Positions 18,074 to 27,135 are shown, counted from the stretch's first letter. The stretch is DNA of 64,000 bases from Aureivirga sp. CE67 (GCF_015767245.1 NZ_JADOTV010000006.1:62001-126000); one strand, 5' to 3'. The notes: generated from the letters alone by a model not told the origin. Made by a program: numbers and translations.

Positions 18074-18352
18074 ATGAAAAATAATATTGTAGCTGTTTTA
18101 AATATAAATCCAGATTCGGAGAAAGAATTTATGAGATTTGCTAAAGAAATGATTCAGAAGAGTAGAGAAGAAGAAGGATGTTTGATGTATAAATTGTTTA
18201 AAGGAGTAGAAAGTGAAAACGAATATATTTTCTACGAAAAATATCAAGACGAAAAATCAATAGAAATTCATAATACATCAGAACATTTTAAAGCTTTTAT
18301 TTCTGTAATTGGTCCGATGTTATTGAAAGAACCAGTAATTGAAATTTATTAA
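18074..18352 (+). CDS. antibiotic biosynthesis monooxygenase (ABM) domain protein
   Basis: A 92-residue dimeric alpha/beta-barrel type protein. The pattern VAVLNINPDSEKEFMRFAKEM, REEEGCLMYKLFKG, EYIFYEKYQDEKSIEIHNTSEHFKAF matches the ABM/YgiN-like family. Members act as small quinone monooxygenases or bind haem or other small molecules. The stop overlaps the start of the AraC gene (TAATG), so the two are translationally coupled. The regulator may sense the substrate handled by this protein. Confidence 0.85.
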   Translation: MKNNIVAVLNINPDSEKEFMRFAKEMIQKSREEEGCLMYKLFKGVESENEYIFYEKYQDEKSIEIHNTSEHFKAFISVIGPMLLKEPVIEIY

Positions 18353-19152
18353 TGATTGAAAGTAATTTTTATAAACCAGTTTCATTTTTATCAAAATATA
18401 TTGATCGATTTTATATTGTAGAAAAAACGATGGATTCTCCTTTTGAACTTCCATTGATTTTTCCTGGAACTGGTTTGGAATTACTTTTTCATTTGAATGA
18501 ATCTTTGACTTTTAAAGGAGAAAAATTATCTAAAATCCACACTGTTTGTCCAAGGAAAATATTCAATTTTGATAAAACAAAAACATTGAATTTCGTTTCT
18601 ATTCGCTTTAAAAGTGGTGCTTTTAGGCATTTTACTTCCGTAGATTTTTCTGATTTAAATGATCATTTTCTTTCTGCTATGGATTTATGGGGGAAAGATG
18701 GAGAAGAATTATTAGAACAATTAAAAAATAAAACAGAAAAAGGAGAAATTATCAAAATATTTGAGCAATTTTTAATTGAAGTTTTTGAAAAAAATCATCA
18801 AGTTAAAAATGATAAATGGGATGAGATTATTGATGATTTGTATTATAATTTTAATAAACATTCCATAAAAGATTTTGCTGAAAAATACTCCTTAAGTCTA
18901 CGTCAATTTGAGAGAAATTTTAAAAAACAATTTGGACTTACAGCAAAAGAATTTCAGAAAATTGCACGATTTCAATATGTAACCAAACAAATTCTATTTT
19001 CCAAAAAATCAGATTATTTATTTACAATTTTAGATAATGGTTATTTCGATCAAAGTCATTTTATAAAAGAATTTAAAACTTTGACAACAAAAACACCTAA
19101 AGAATACTTTAAAGATACTAATTTTGAGAATCATTTATATTTTGAATCTTAA
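18352..19152 (+). CDS. AraC family transcriptional regulator
   Basis: A 266-residue protein. The N-terminal half is a DUF6597-like sensor part (FYKPVSFLSKYIDRFYIVE). The C-terminal part, about residues 160-255, carries two helix-turn-helix motifs (SIKDFAEKYSLSLRQFERNFKKQFG and the SHFIKEFKTLTTKTPKEYF signature). It overlaps the ABM gene by one base, so it probably controls that gene in response to a small molecule. Confidence 0.88.
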   Translation: MIESNFYKPVSFLSKYIDRFYIVEKTMDSPFELPLIFPGTGLELLFHLNESLTFKGEKLSKIHTVCPRKIFNFDKTKTLNFVSIRFKSGAFRHFTSVDFSDLNDHFLSAMDLWGKDGEELLEQLKNKTEKGEIIKIFEQFLIEVFEKNHQVKNDKWDEIIDDLYYNFNKHSIKDFAEKYSLSLRQFERNFKKQFGLTAKEFQKIARFQYVTKQILFSKKSDYLFTILDNGYFDQSHFIKEFKTLTTKTPKEYFKDTNFENHLYFES

Positions 19153-19153
19153 T

Positions 19154-19702
19154 ATGAAACCAAAAACAACGAAAATAAAACTAATTATAGGTCTTTTTCT
19201 TTTTACAAATTTAATTTTCGCACAAACTAGTTTTACAATAAACAATGAAAACGAAATTGAAGAAAAAATAAAGAAAACTTTCAATATTGATGATGAAATT
19301 CATATTTCTAATGTTTTAAATCCTCAAAATCATAATGAAGATGGTTTGTATTCTGTTTATACACATTACCATCTTAAAGATAAATATTTTTTCAAAGAAG
19401 GGAATATTATAGAATGTTTTACCCAACTTCCAAAAGACTCTAATGTCATTTTTCAAAAAGTTTTAAAATTAGAGGTAAGTAAAAATGAAATGAAAATTTA
19501 TTTGAAGAAAGTTTATAAATTATATAAATCGAACATTGATCATGAAGAGTATTTAAGTCTTAAAACTCCTGTTGTAATTCCAAAAAATACTTCGATAGAG
19601 GAATGGAAGAAGCAAAGAAAAAAAGCTGAAAAAATGGAGTTAAAGGAAATAAAGAGAAATTTTAAATCTGCTTATAAAAATATTTTGAAAGGAATTGATT
19701 GA
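19154..19702 (+). CDS. secreted protein of unknown function
   Basis: 182 residues from ATG 19154, directly after the AraC stop; a longer frame would overlap that gene. The signal peptide ends NLIFAQ near residue 24. The mature part is lysine-rich with no known motif. Confidence 0.7.
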   Translation: MKPKTTKIKLIIGLFLFTNLIFAQTSFTINNENEIEEKIKKTFNIDDEIHISNVLNPQNHNEDGLYSVYTHYHLKDKYFFKEGNIIECFTQLPKDSNVIFQKVLKLEVSKNEMKIYLKKVYKLYKSNIDHEEYLSLKTPVVIPKNTSIEEWKKQRKKAEKMELKEIKRNFKSAYKNILKGID

Positions 19703-19771
19703 TTTTTAATTAAATAGGAATAGTTTTTGATTATTTATTAAAATTTTATAAAAACTTAAAATAATTGATAA

Positions 19772-20869
19772 ATGAAAAAGCTAAAATTTGCAAAAGACGA
19801 AGGAACTTTATTTTATAAAGAGCTAAGAAAAAGGGTCGATTTATATTTTGAAGAAAACAATATTTCTAAAACAGGGAATAATACTTTTATTTTCAAAATG
19901 ATTTTATACTTCACATTAGATATTTTGTTTTATTATTTAATGATTACTTCTAAAACGGATGTTTCTTTTTTCGTTTATTATCTTCTGATGGGATTTTCTG
20001 TTCTTCTGACTGCTTTCAATATTTCACATGATGCTTCTCATGGAGTTGCTGTGAAAAGTAAGTTTTGGAATAAGATTTTATTTCAAATTAGTTTTAATCT
20101 TCAAGGAAACAATGCTTATGTCTGGGGAAAAAATCATACAGAATCTCATCATTTATATACAAACGTAGAAGGAAGTGATATTGATGTTTTGAACAATCCG
20201 ATTTTTAGAATGACTGAAACACAAGAGCGAAAATGGTTTCATAAATATCAGGTTTTGTATGCGCCATTTTTGTATTTATTATATTCTATAAATTGGTTTT
20301 TCTTCCGAGAGACATTAATGCTTTTTAACTATTCTAGTCGAACGATAAAAATTGTTATTCCAAAAATAGAAATTGTAAAACTGATTGTTTTTAAACTGCT
20401 CTATATAAGTTATATGATTGTAATTCCAATATTAGTTTTACCATTTTCTTGGACGTATATTATCGCTGCATTTATCTTAAATCATTTTATTGTTTCTTTG
20501 ATTTTCGTTGGAGTTCTGGGAGTTTCTCATGTTTCAGATTATGTACATCATCCACAATCAGATGAAGATGGAAGATTGAATATGAGTTGGCCAAAATTAC
20601 AAATGTTGACCTCGATAGATTATAATGTCGATAGTATTTTGTGTAATTGGACTTTAGGAGGATTTAATGCGCACGCACTTCATCATCTTTTGCCAGATGT
20701 TTGCCATATTCATTATATAAAGATTCTACCGATTTTTAGAGAAGTTGCCAAAAAACATAATATTGATTATATGGAAATGAATTATTCAGAAGCTTTGGCT
20801 TCGCATTTTCGTCAATTAGTAAAAATGGGTAATTCAGATACAATCGAAAGAAAAATCTATGAGAAATAA
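19772..20869 (+). CDS. membrane fatty acid desaturase (first of tandem pair)
   Basis: A 365-residue integral membrane desaturase with the three histidine boxes: HDASH (86-90), HTESHH (122-127) and HALHH (about 301-305). They bind the di-iron centre that inserts a double bond into an acyl chain using O2 and reduced electron carriers. It lacks the cytochrome b5 domain of front-end desaturases. The next desaturase starts 11 bp before its stop. Regiospecificity cannot be read from sequence. Confidence 0.88.
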   Translation: MKKLKFAKDEGTLFYKELRKRVDLYFEENNISKTGNNTFIFKMILYFTLDILFYYLMITSKTDVSFFVYYLLMGFSVLLTAFNISHDASHGVAVKSKFWNKILFQISFNLQGNNAYVWGKNHTESHHLYTNVEGSDIDVLNNPIFRMTETQERKWFHKYQVLYAPFLYLLYSINWFFFRETLMLFNYSSRTIKIVIPKIEIVKLIVFKLLYISYMIVIPILVLPFSWTYIIAAFILNHFIVSLIFVGVLGVSHVSDYVHHPQSDEDGRLNMSWPKLQMLTSIDYNVDSILCNWTLGGFNAHALHHLLPDVCHIHYIKILPIFREVAKKHNIDYMEMNYSEALASHFRQLVKMGNSDTIERKIYEK

Positions 20870-21911
20870 ACATATTTATGTAGAATCGGACAGTAAATTA
20901 TTAATTGAAATTCGAAAAAGAATTAAAAAGGATTTAGATAAAAATCCATTATTGTTCAAGACTGTTTTTTCGTTTAAAGTTGTTTTCTATTTTGGAGCTT
21001 TTTTCTTTTTTTATTTTATGTTGTTTCAAAATATTTCTATAGAATATTTCTTTCTGAATTATATTTTGTTAGGAATTACTTTGCTTTTAATGGCATTTAA
21101 TTTTGCTCATGATTTTTCACATAACACAGTTTTTAAATCCAAAAAATGGAATAATTTCGGATTTACATTAATTTATTGCTTGGTAGGAGCACACGCTGAA
21201 GCTTGGAAAGAAAGACATGTCAATTCGCATCATTTTGCACCAAATGTTCAAGAATATGATTCGGATTTACAGATTACAAATTTGATTCGAGTTTCTCCAG
21301 AAATGCAATATAAATGGTTCCATAAATTTCAGTTTCTCTATGCTCCAATTACTTATACAAGTTATTCTTTATATTGGATTTTTATTAAGGATTTCGTGCT
21401 GTTTTTTCATAAATTAAAATCAAAAACTCTTAATCTGAAATACTCATTTTCCTTTATTTTTCAAAAATCTTTTTATGTAGTTTATATTTTAATTCTTCCA
21501 ATGATGTTTTCATATCAAAACTGGAGGCTGGTTTTTCTAGGTTTTATCATTATGCATATGGTAAAATCTATAATATTACTTTTTACATTTTTTATGACAC
21601 ATCATGTAATGGAAACCGAATATCCAGAAACAGATGAAAATGGGATGATTCAAACTTCTTGGATGATGAACCAAGTTTTAAGTTCTAACGATATGCATCC
21701 TTTTAGTTATGTGGCAAATTTTATTTTAGGAGGATTTAATAATCATATTGCTCATCATTTATTTCCGAATATTCATCATATCTGGTATCCGAAACTAAAT
21801 AAGATTTTGTATGAAATTTTAATTGAAAATGGTATAAAACCAAATCAAACTTCCTATGTAGGAGGAATGATTTCGCATATGAAATTGTTGAAGAAATTTG
21901 GAAAGGAATAA
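20859..21911 (+). CDS. membrane fatty acid desaturase (second of tandem pair)
   Basis: A 350-residue paralogue of the previous gene, with boxes HDFSH (84-88), HVNSHH (120-125) and HIAHH (about 296-300). It overlaps the first gene by 11 bp, so the two are co-transcribed and probably coupled. The pair could act in sequence or have different chain or position preferences. The large loop between boxes 2 and 3 differs most between them. Confidence 0.88.
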   Translation: MRNKHIYVESDSKLLIEIRKRIKKDLDKNPLLFKTVFSFKVVFYFGAFFFFYFMLFQNISIEYFFLNYILLGITLLLMAFNFAHDFSHNTVFKSKKWNNFGFTLIYCLVGAHAEAWKERHVNSHHFAPNVQEYDSDLQITNLIRVSPEMQYKWFHKFQFLYAPITYTSYSLYWIFIKDFVLFFHKLKSKTLNLKYSFSFIFQKSFYVVYILILPMMFSYQNWRLVFLGFIIMHMVKSIILLFTFFMTHHVMETEYPETDENGMIQTSWMMNQVLSSNDMHPFSYVANFILGGFNNHIAHHLFPNIHHIWYPKLNKILYEILIENGIKPNQTSYVGGMISHMKLLKKFGKE

Positions 21912-22012
21912 TCTTTTTTAATTTTTATGAAAATAAATGTTAATGAAATGATAAAAATATAATTTTGAATAAAATATGAATTAATATTGCTCGTGATTTA
22001 ATTAAAAAATAA

Positions 22013-23194
22013 ATGATGAAAAAACTACTACTTCTATTTGTTCTTATTTCATTTCAAATAAGTTGTGCACAAAATGAAAAAGATAATTCAGGTCTAAAAT
22101 TTTATATTGATAAAGACGTAACAAATGCAAAAGACGAACCGGCTAAAGAAATCATTAAACTTTGGAAAGATTATTTAGAAACAGGGAAATTTCGTGAAGA
22201 AAACTCGCCATTTTGGTCTTATGAAAATATGAATAGACCAGATGAATATCTTTGGGCAATTGGTGTTCCCAGTTTAAAATCTAGAGATTATGAAGTTCAA
22301 TGTAAAATTGTTGGAGTTTTTCCTGTAGAAAATGGTTTTTATACACTGAAAAGTGCTTTTTCTCATTTGGATGAAAACGGAGAAATAAATATAGACGCAA
22401 TTGTTTCGGTGTATGCTAAGAAGTTTGGAGATAAATATTTATTGGTGAATAGCGCAGAATATTTGAAAACAGTTTTGGATCATTATAAAGTCGGAAGTAT
22501 CAATTATTATGTGCACCCTTTTCATAAATTTGATAGAAAACAAGCTGAAGAAATGAATGTATTTAATCAGTTTATGGTAAAAGAATTCAATACCGAACCA
22601 ATCGAATTTGATTATTTTGTAGCAAATAGTGCTAGAGAAATTGTTGAGGTTTGGGGATATGAATATATGAGTAAAATGTATATTCCTGCACAAACAGGCG
22701 GTGTTGCTAGTATTACGAATAAAATTATCTATGCAGGAAATAATTCTGAATATTATCCGCATGAATTGGTTCATATTTATACTTTTGCTTTGGTTCCAAA
22801 AGATTATCATTTTTGGATAGGAGAGGGAATTGCAACTTTTTATGGAGGAAGTGGAGGAAATTCTTTGGACTGGCACTTAGGAAAGTTGAAAAAGTTCTTA
22901 GCTGAAAATCCAGATTATGATCTGTCAGACATTGATAAATTAGGAATTCAAATTCCGAACGGAGAATATCAAACAGATTTTCGATATGTAATTGGTGGAT
23001 TTTTGATGAAGAAAATTTATGAAAAATATGGAGTTCAAGGATTTATAGACGCTCTACAAATTGGAGGTGGAAGCGTAAAAGAATTTCATAAAAAAGCTTC
23101 AAATGAAGATTTCTTTAATTTTTTAGAAGAAAAGTTAGATTTTAAAAAAGAGAATTTTGATGCTTATATCAAGGAAGAAATGTATAAAATCTAG
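22013..23194 (+). CDS. gluzincin-type metallopeptidase lipoprotein
   Basis: 393 residues with a lipoprotein signal peptide (lipobox FQISC, Cys18). The zinc site HELVH (His250, Glu251, His254) and a third ligand Glu271 in WIGEGIATFYGG give the HExxH...E spacing of M1/gluzincin-like peptidases, as in the peptidase MA-like group. The N-terminal 200 residues form a separate domain. It acts in the periplasm or on the outer membrane. The first two codons are both ATG; either is possible. A long hairpin terminator follows. Confidence 0.82.
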   Translation: MMKKLLLLFVLISFQISCAQNEKDNSGLKFYIDKDVTNAKDEPAKEIIKLWKDYLETGKFREENSPFWSYENMNRPDEYLWAIGVPSLKSRDYEVQCKIVGVFPVENGFYTLKSAFSHLDENGEINIDAIVSVYAKKFGDKYLLVNSAEYLKTVLDHYKVGSINYYVHPFHKFDRKQAEEMNVFNQFMVKEFNTEPIEFDYFVANSAREIVEVWGYEYMSKMYIPAQTGGVASITNKIIYAGNNSEYYPHELVHIYTFALVPKDYHFWIGEGIATFYGGSGGNSLDWHLGKLKKFLAENPDYDLSDIDKLGIQIPNGEYQTDFRYVIGGFLMKKIYEKYGVQGFIDALQIGGGSVKEFHKKASNEDFFNFLEEKLDFKKENFDAYIKEEMYKI

Positions 23195-23227
23195 AGTGAT
23201 TTTTTTGAAAAATAAAATATAGAAAAT

Positions 23228-23280
23228 AAAAGGTTTGTAAATTTTAATGAGATTGAATAGAATTATTTACGAACCTTTTT
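23228..23280. terminator. bidirectional terminator
   Basis: AAAAGGTTTGTAAAT (23228-23242) pairs with ATTTACGAACCTTTT (23265-23279, one G-T pair) between convergent genes. The loop is 22 nt. Confidence 0.75.
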
Positions 23281-23309
23281 AGTATATTCTATAAATTAAT
23301 AATCAATAC

Positions 23310-23525
23310 TTATTGATTGATGTGATTCATTTTGTTAGATTCTTTATTTTCGATATCTTCTTGTGTAAGAGTTCTATTTTTTGGAGCAATAGCCCAATTT
23401 ATTTCTACACCTTTTTTGTCGTTTTCTTTTCGAGCTTCACGTTTTTCGTTTTTGATTCTTTTTTTAAGAGCTTTTGCTTTTTCTCTTTCTTTTTTACTAA
23501 ATGTAATTTGCGATTTTGATGCCAT
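23310..23525 (-). CDS. small lysine-rich protein of the cold-shock/helicase module
   Basis: 71 residues from Met at 23525 (MASKSQITFSKKEREKAKAL); a longer frame would overlap the helicase gene. It is strongly basic (SKKEREKAKALKKRIKNEKR) and ends with an acidic tail. Similar small lysine-rich proteins sit next to cold-shock genes in Bacteroidota; their role is not known but RNA or ribosome binding is likely. It lies 10 bp after the helicase stop. Confidence 0.75.
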   Translation of the reverse strand: MASKSQITFSKKEREKAKALKKRIKNEKREARKENDKKGVEINWAIAPKNRTLTQEDIENKESNKMNHINQ

Positions 23526-23535
23526 ATTTGTTTTT

Positions 23536-24693
23536 TTAGTTAATAAAAGTATAAGCTGTTCCAACTTTTCCAGCTCTTCCAGTTCTTCCAATTCTATGAA
23601 TATAACTATCCATTGTCATAGGTAGTTGGTAGTTAATTACGTGCGTAACATTATTGATATCAATCCCTCTAGCAGCCACATCAGTTGCAACTAATATTTT
23701 AGTTTTTCCAGTCTTGAAAAGATCAATAACTTTACTACGATAATTTTGTGATTTACCTCCATGAATTGTATCTGAAAGCATACCTGAATTTCTTAGTTGT
23801 CTACTAATTTTATCTGCTGTGCGTTTTGTTTCTGCAAATAAGATTACTTTTTTAAAAGCTTTATCATTTAAAAGATCTAATAAAACATCAAATTTGTTTT
23901 CACCTTGCTCAACTTTAATAATATCTTGATGAACATTGTCGCTAGATTTTGTTCCTGAAGTTACATTAATTCTAATAGGAGATTTTACAAACTCTCTAAT
24001 TAAAGATTCTTGAGATTTATCTACTGTTGCAGAAAATAAAATAGTTTGTGATCTTTTTGCAGTCGCATTTGAAATTTTTCGAACATCATTAATAAATCCC
24101 ATATCTAACATTCGATCAAATTCATCTAAAACAAGTATGGAAGTATTACTTAATTTTAAAGCTTTTCTTTTAACTAAATCATTCAGTCTACCTGGAGTAG
24201 CAACAATAAATTGATTTTTTCGCTTAGCTTTAATAATATCTTTATTGATATTTGTCCCTCCAATAAAACAAGATGAGATAAATTTTAATCCTTTTGTTAA
24301 TGAATGATATTCATCTTGAACCTGAAGCGCTAATTCTCTTGTAGGAACAACAACAAGTGCAGAAATGTTTTTATTTTCAAGCATTTGATGAATAATAGGA
24401 ATTAAAAAAGAACCTGTTTTTCCAGTTCCTGTAGCAGCAATTCCAATTAGATCTTTCTTTGAAATTAAAGATGGTATTGATTTTTCTTGTATTTCAGTTG
24501 GTTTTTTATAGCCTTTATAAATAATGTTTTTTTCTAGCTTATGATGAAGATTTAAATCTTTGAAAGTTATAGAAGAAATGTATTTTTTTTCTTTTTTGAA
24601 ATTTGCTTTTTTTACAAGAGTTTTTGGGTCTATTGAGGAAACCATTTTTTTTCGATTTCCACGATTTCTATTTTTTGTTTTTTTTTGTTGCAT
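23536..24693 (-). CDS. DEAD-box RNA helicase, RhlE-like, without C-terminal extension
   Basis: A 385-residue helicase. Motifs are Q (Gln69), Walker A AATGTGKT (86-93), PTREL, DEFD (190-193, in place of DEAD), SAT (221-223) and HRIGRTGR near 366. The N-terminus is basic (KKTKNRNRGNRKK). The protein stops right after the HRIGRTGR block (AYTFIN), so it lacks the tail seen in RhlE and CsdA. It probably remodels structured RNA at low temperature. It lies downstream of a cold-shock protein gene on the same strand. Confidence 0.92.
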   Translation of the reverse strand: MQQKKTKNRNRGNRKKMVSSIDPKTLVKKANFKKEKKYISSITFKDLNLHHKLEKNIIYKGYKKPTEIQEKSIPSLISKKDLIGIAATGTGKTGSFLIPIIHQMLENKNISALVVVPTRELALQVQDEYHSLTKGLKFISSCFIGGTNINKDIIKAKRKNQFIVATPGRLNDLVKRKALKLSNTSILVLDEFDRMLDMGFINDVRKISNATAKRSQTILFSATVDKSQESLIREFVKSPIRINVTSGTKSSDNVHQDIIKVEQGENKFDVLLDLLNDKAFKKVILFAETKRTADKISRQLRNSGMLSDTIHGGKSQNYRSKVIDLFKTGKTKILVATDVAARGIDINNVTHVINYQLPMTMDSYIHRIGRTGRAGKVGTAYTFIN

Positions 24694-25041
24694 TTAAATA
24701 ATTTAAAATGAAGTATTCATTATTTACTATAAACTAATTATAGCTTAACACTTTGTTTTCTTAAGTGTTTTTAACAGTAAACCTTAAATTTAAAATACAA
24801 TTGAAAAAAATAGAGACTTATATATTGAGGTAATATACTTTACTATTTATTTAATATTAAGTGAAAATGAAATGTTTAGTTGATTCTAAACTTAAAACTT
24901 AATTGAAAGCGAGCTGTTTTTGAAAAAAACAGCATATTTACTGTTAATGAGAACCTATTTGAAAATAGGATTTTGTATTACGACTAAATAATAAAGAAAT
25001 CCTTTTTGGAAATCTTTATTATCTATTATACTAAATTAAAT
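24694..25041 (-). other. structured leader between csp and helicase genes
   Basis: 348 bp without a gene. A 9-bp-stem hairpin, GCTGTTTTT/AAAAACAGC (24913-24921 and 24925-24933), lies in the probable helicase 5' leader. The csp terminator hairpin lies at its far end. I found no clear TAnnTTTG promoter. Confidence 0.45.
24988..25022 (-). terminator. hairpin after the cold-shock gene
   Basis: ATAATAAAGA/TCTTTATTAT arms with an inner CC/GG pairing, 20 bp after the csp stop. The T tail is weak, so it may be leaky and allow read-through into the helicase gene. Confidence 0.5.
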
Positions 25042-25236
25042 TTAGTCTATTACTTGAACGTTGATAGCGTTTAAACCTTTTCTTCCTTGTTCAGTTTCGA
25101 ATTGAACTTTATCGTTCTCTCTAATTTCATCAATTAAACCTGAGTTGTGAACAAAAATATCTTCACCTGATCCTGAAATTTTAATAAATCCAAATCCTTT
25201 TGTTTCATTGAAAAATTTTACTGTACCTACTTGCAT
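25042..25236 (-). CDS. cold-shock protein (CspA family)
   Basis: A 64-residue single CSD-fold protein with RNP1 KGFGFIK (13-19) and RNP2 DIFVH (26-30). It binds single-stranded nucleic acid and melts RNA structure. It has an unusually long leader: the consensus promoter at 25457-25486 puts the transcript start about 210 nt upstream, like the long 5' UTR of cold-shock mRNAs. It lies upstream of a DEAD-box helicase and a lysine-rich protein on the same strand. Confidence 0.96.
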   Translation of the reverse strand: MQVGTVKFFNETKGFGFIKISGSGEDIFVHNSGLIDEIRENDKVQFETEQGRKGLNAINVQVID

Positions 25237-25450
25237 CTTTTTATGTTTTAAATTGTTAAATATTGTTTGTGTTAAAGAAGTACTCCTAGAAATTATAATT
25301 TACAATAAAAATATTGTTTTGAATAATTTCAATGTTTTTAAACACTTAAAAAAAATAAAGTAATGGTGAAATAAAAAAATAAAGAAGAGAAAAACTCAAA
25401 AAACTAATTACTAAAATACTACCCTAAAATTGAAAAGGTGCTCTACTTGA
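25237..25450 (-). other. long untranslated leader of the csp mRNA
   Basis: About 210 nt between the predicted transcript start and the csp ATG. It has no open frame, is A/T-rich, and contains short complementary tracts. In cold-shock genes such leaders act as temperature-responsive structures; that role here is inference. Confidence 0.5.
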
Positions 25451-25456
25451 ACAATG

Positions 25457-25486
25457 CAAATGTAAGATGTTTTTTTAGATAAACAA
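25457..25486 (-). promoter_or_regulatory. csp promoter, TTG-N19-TACATTTG
   Basis: On the minus strand TTG (25484-25486), exactly 19 bp of spacer, then TACATTTG (25457-25464). This matches the Bacteroidota housekeeping promoter consensus at both elements. Confidence 0.85.
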
Positions 25487-25621
25487 TATTTTTATTTAAA
25501 AATAGTTTTGTTTTTTTAAAATAATTGAAAAATTAATCTTTTTTTTTAATGAAAATAAATTAGTAAAATACAGATGTATTAGATCATTCATCATACATTT
25601 TAATTTAACTTTTTTAAATAA

Positions 25622-25744
25622 ACATTATCACGTTTGATTTTGTATAAGAGCATAGAGGTTGTCAAGTTCCGCTCTTGAGAGGGGCTAGGGGGTGTGCTTT
25701 AGATGAAACTAAATTCCCTCATAAGATTTTAAACGTGATAATGT
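25622..25744 (+). repeat. MITE-like element, full copy A
   Basis: 123 bp bounded by perfect 14-bp terminal inverted repeats ACATTATCACGTTT / AAACGTGATAATGT. Inside is the core TTCCGCTCTTGAGAGGGGCT followed by AGGGGGTGTG, then AATTCCCTC. The full copy at 63247-63367 has the same layout in the same orientation. No open frame is present, so movement would need a transposase from elsewhere. Confidence 0.85.
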
Positions 25745-25818
25745 CTAATATAAAAAAACTTTTTTTTAAATAAGAAATAAACAAGAATGAAAAAAAAAAA
25801 TATTTAAATTTGAAAAAT

Positions 25819-26358
25819 ATGAAAAAATACTATTCTAAAATTAGTCTAATAATTCTCTTAGTAATAAGTTGTAATTCAAAAGAAGAAAACATCAAAATTC
25901 CAATCAAATATGATTTTAATAATTTGAAATTACATTTAAATTCTTCGATAAATGCTCCAGAATCAAAAATTGATTGGCGTTGGGATTATATGAGTTCTAA
26001 TAATGGAATACCTGATAGTATTGGAGTTGAACATTATTTTAATATAAATCAACCATCTTTTAAATATTTGTATGAAGAAACACTACCAAGTATTTCTATA
26101 AAAACAGATAAAAATTTGATTAAAGAATTTTATATAGTAACTATTTTTCATTTAGAGGATAGTTTGATTCAAACCAAAAAAGAAGTTTTGAATAATTTAT
26201 CAAGGTATGGCTTATTAAAAGAAGAAGGAGTAATTGAAAAATTAATAGAGAAGAATTCTTATAAAAAAGAATATGAGAATTATTTTGAAGAAATTAGTTT
26301 TAAAATTAATCTTAAAACCTATAGCAGATTAAATTATAAAATTTATACAAAAAAATAA
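25819..26358 (+). CDS. lipoprotein of unknown function
   Basis: 179 residues from ATG 25819 (a TTG lies 9 bp earlier). The signal peptide ends LLVISC-NSKEEN. The mature domain is alpha/beta and charged, without a recognised motif. It lies 3 bp before the next gene, so it heads a tight group of three unknown genes. Confidence 0.7.
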   Translation: MKKYYSKISLIILLVISCNSKEENIKIPIKYDFNNLKLHLNSSINAPESKIDWRWDYMSSNNGIPDSIGVEHYFNINQPSFKYLYEETLPSISIKTDKNLIKEFYIVTIFHLEDSLIQTKKEVLNNLSRYGLLKEEGVIEKLIEKNSYKKEYENYFEEISFKINLKTYSRLNYKIYTKK

Positions 26359-26361
26359 CCT

Positions 26362-27132
26362 ATGATTGAAATTCTCGTATTTATTACTTTAGCATCTTTA
26401 ACTATTGTTGGTTTTACTATTTATGAAAACTATTTTAAGAAAAATAAATACAAAGACTTTAAAGATGATTTGCTTTTTGACCCTGAAACAAATACATCAA
26501 TGACTTTGGAAGAAGCAGAATCTGATTTGTTGATAGAAAAAGAGAATAAGGAACCGTTGTCTGAGGAATATTTTGAAGATTTGAAGTATGATGATGAAAG
26601 AGAATTTTTTAAAATTCATGATTTTTATAGAGTTTCAGAAGATTATAAAAAAATAACTTTTAGTAATGCTCAATTCAGGTTTTTAGAAAATTCGATGTTG
26701 CTTTCTCAATATACTGATTGGCGAGTTAGTAATACTTTTAAAAATATAAAACAAGAAAAATATGTGAGTTTGATATTTGTTTCTACGCATGAAAACCATG
26801 AGGAATCAGGTATTTCAGATAATCAATTATTTTTTTGGTTGAAACTTCGAAATACTTCAGGGCATTATGTTTTTAAAGAAAAAACAATAGGAGATAAGAT
26901 TACTTCGCTTTTTGATTCGGATAATAGTTTGATAAAATCTAAATATAAAGTTATTCCGATAAAAAAATATAGCTCTACATTACAGATAAAAAAATTAGTC
27001 CAAAAATTTGAATCTATAAAAAATGTTGAATTTGAAATATATGAAGATAATTTATTTATAAAAACAACAAGAACATGTAATTCAGAAGATCGTTTTGTTA
27101 TAGAAAATGTACTAAAAGAAATGAAATTTTAA
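26362..27132 (+). CDS. membrane-anchored protein of unknown function
   Basis: 256 residues with one N-terminal hydrophobic helix (about 2-20), a very acidic linker, then a soluble domain (about 75-256). No known motif. It is flanked at 3 bp on both sides by genes of the same group. Confidence 0.7.
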   Translation: MIEILVFITLASLTIVGFTIYENYFKKNKYKDFKDDLLFDPETNTSMTLEEAESDLLIEKENKEPLSEEYFEDLKYDDEREFFKIHDFYRVSEDYKKITFSNAQFRFLENSMLLSQYTDWRVSNTFKNIKQEKYVSLIFVSTHENHEESGISDNQLFFWLKLRNTSGHYVFKEKTIGDKITSLFDSDNSLIKSKYKVIPIKKYSSTLQIKKLVQKFESIKNVEFEIYEDNLFIKTTRTCNSEDRFVIENVLKEMKF

Positions 27133-27135
27133 ATT

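Noticed and set aside
22439-22876. 145-codon minus-strand open frame
   Set aside because: It is fully antisense to the metallopeptidase gene, whose zinc motif and signal peptide are convincing; the antisense product is Ile/Asn-rich without a motif.
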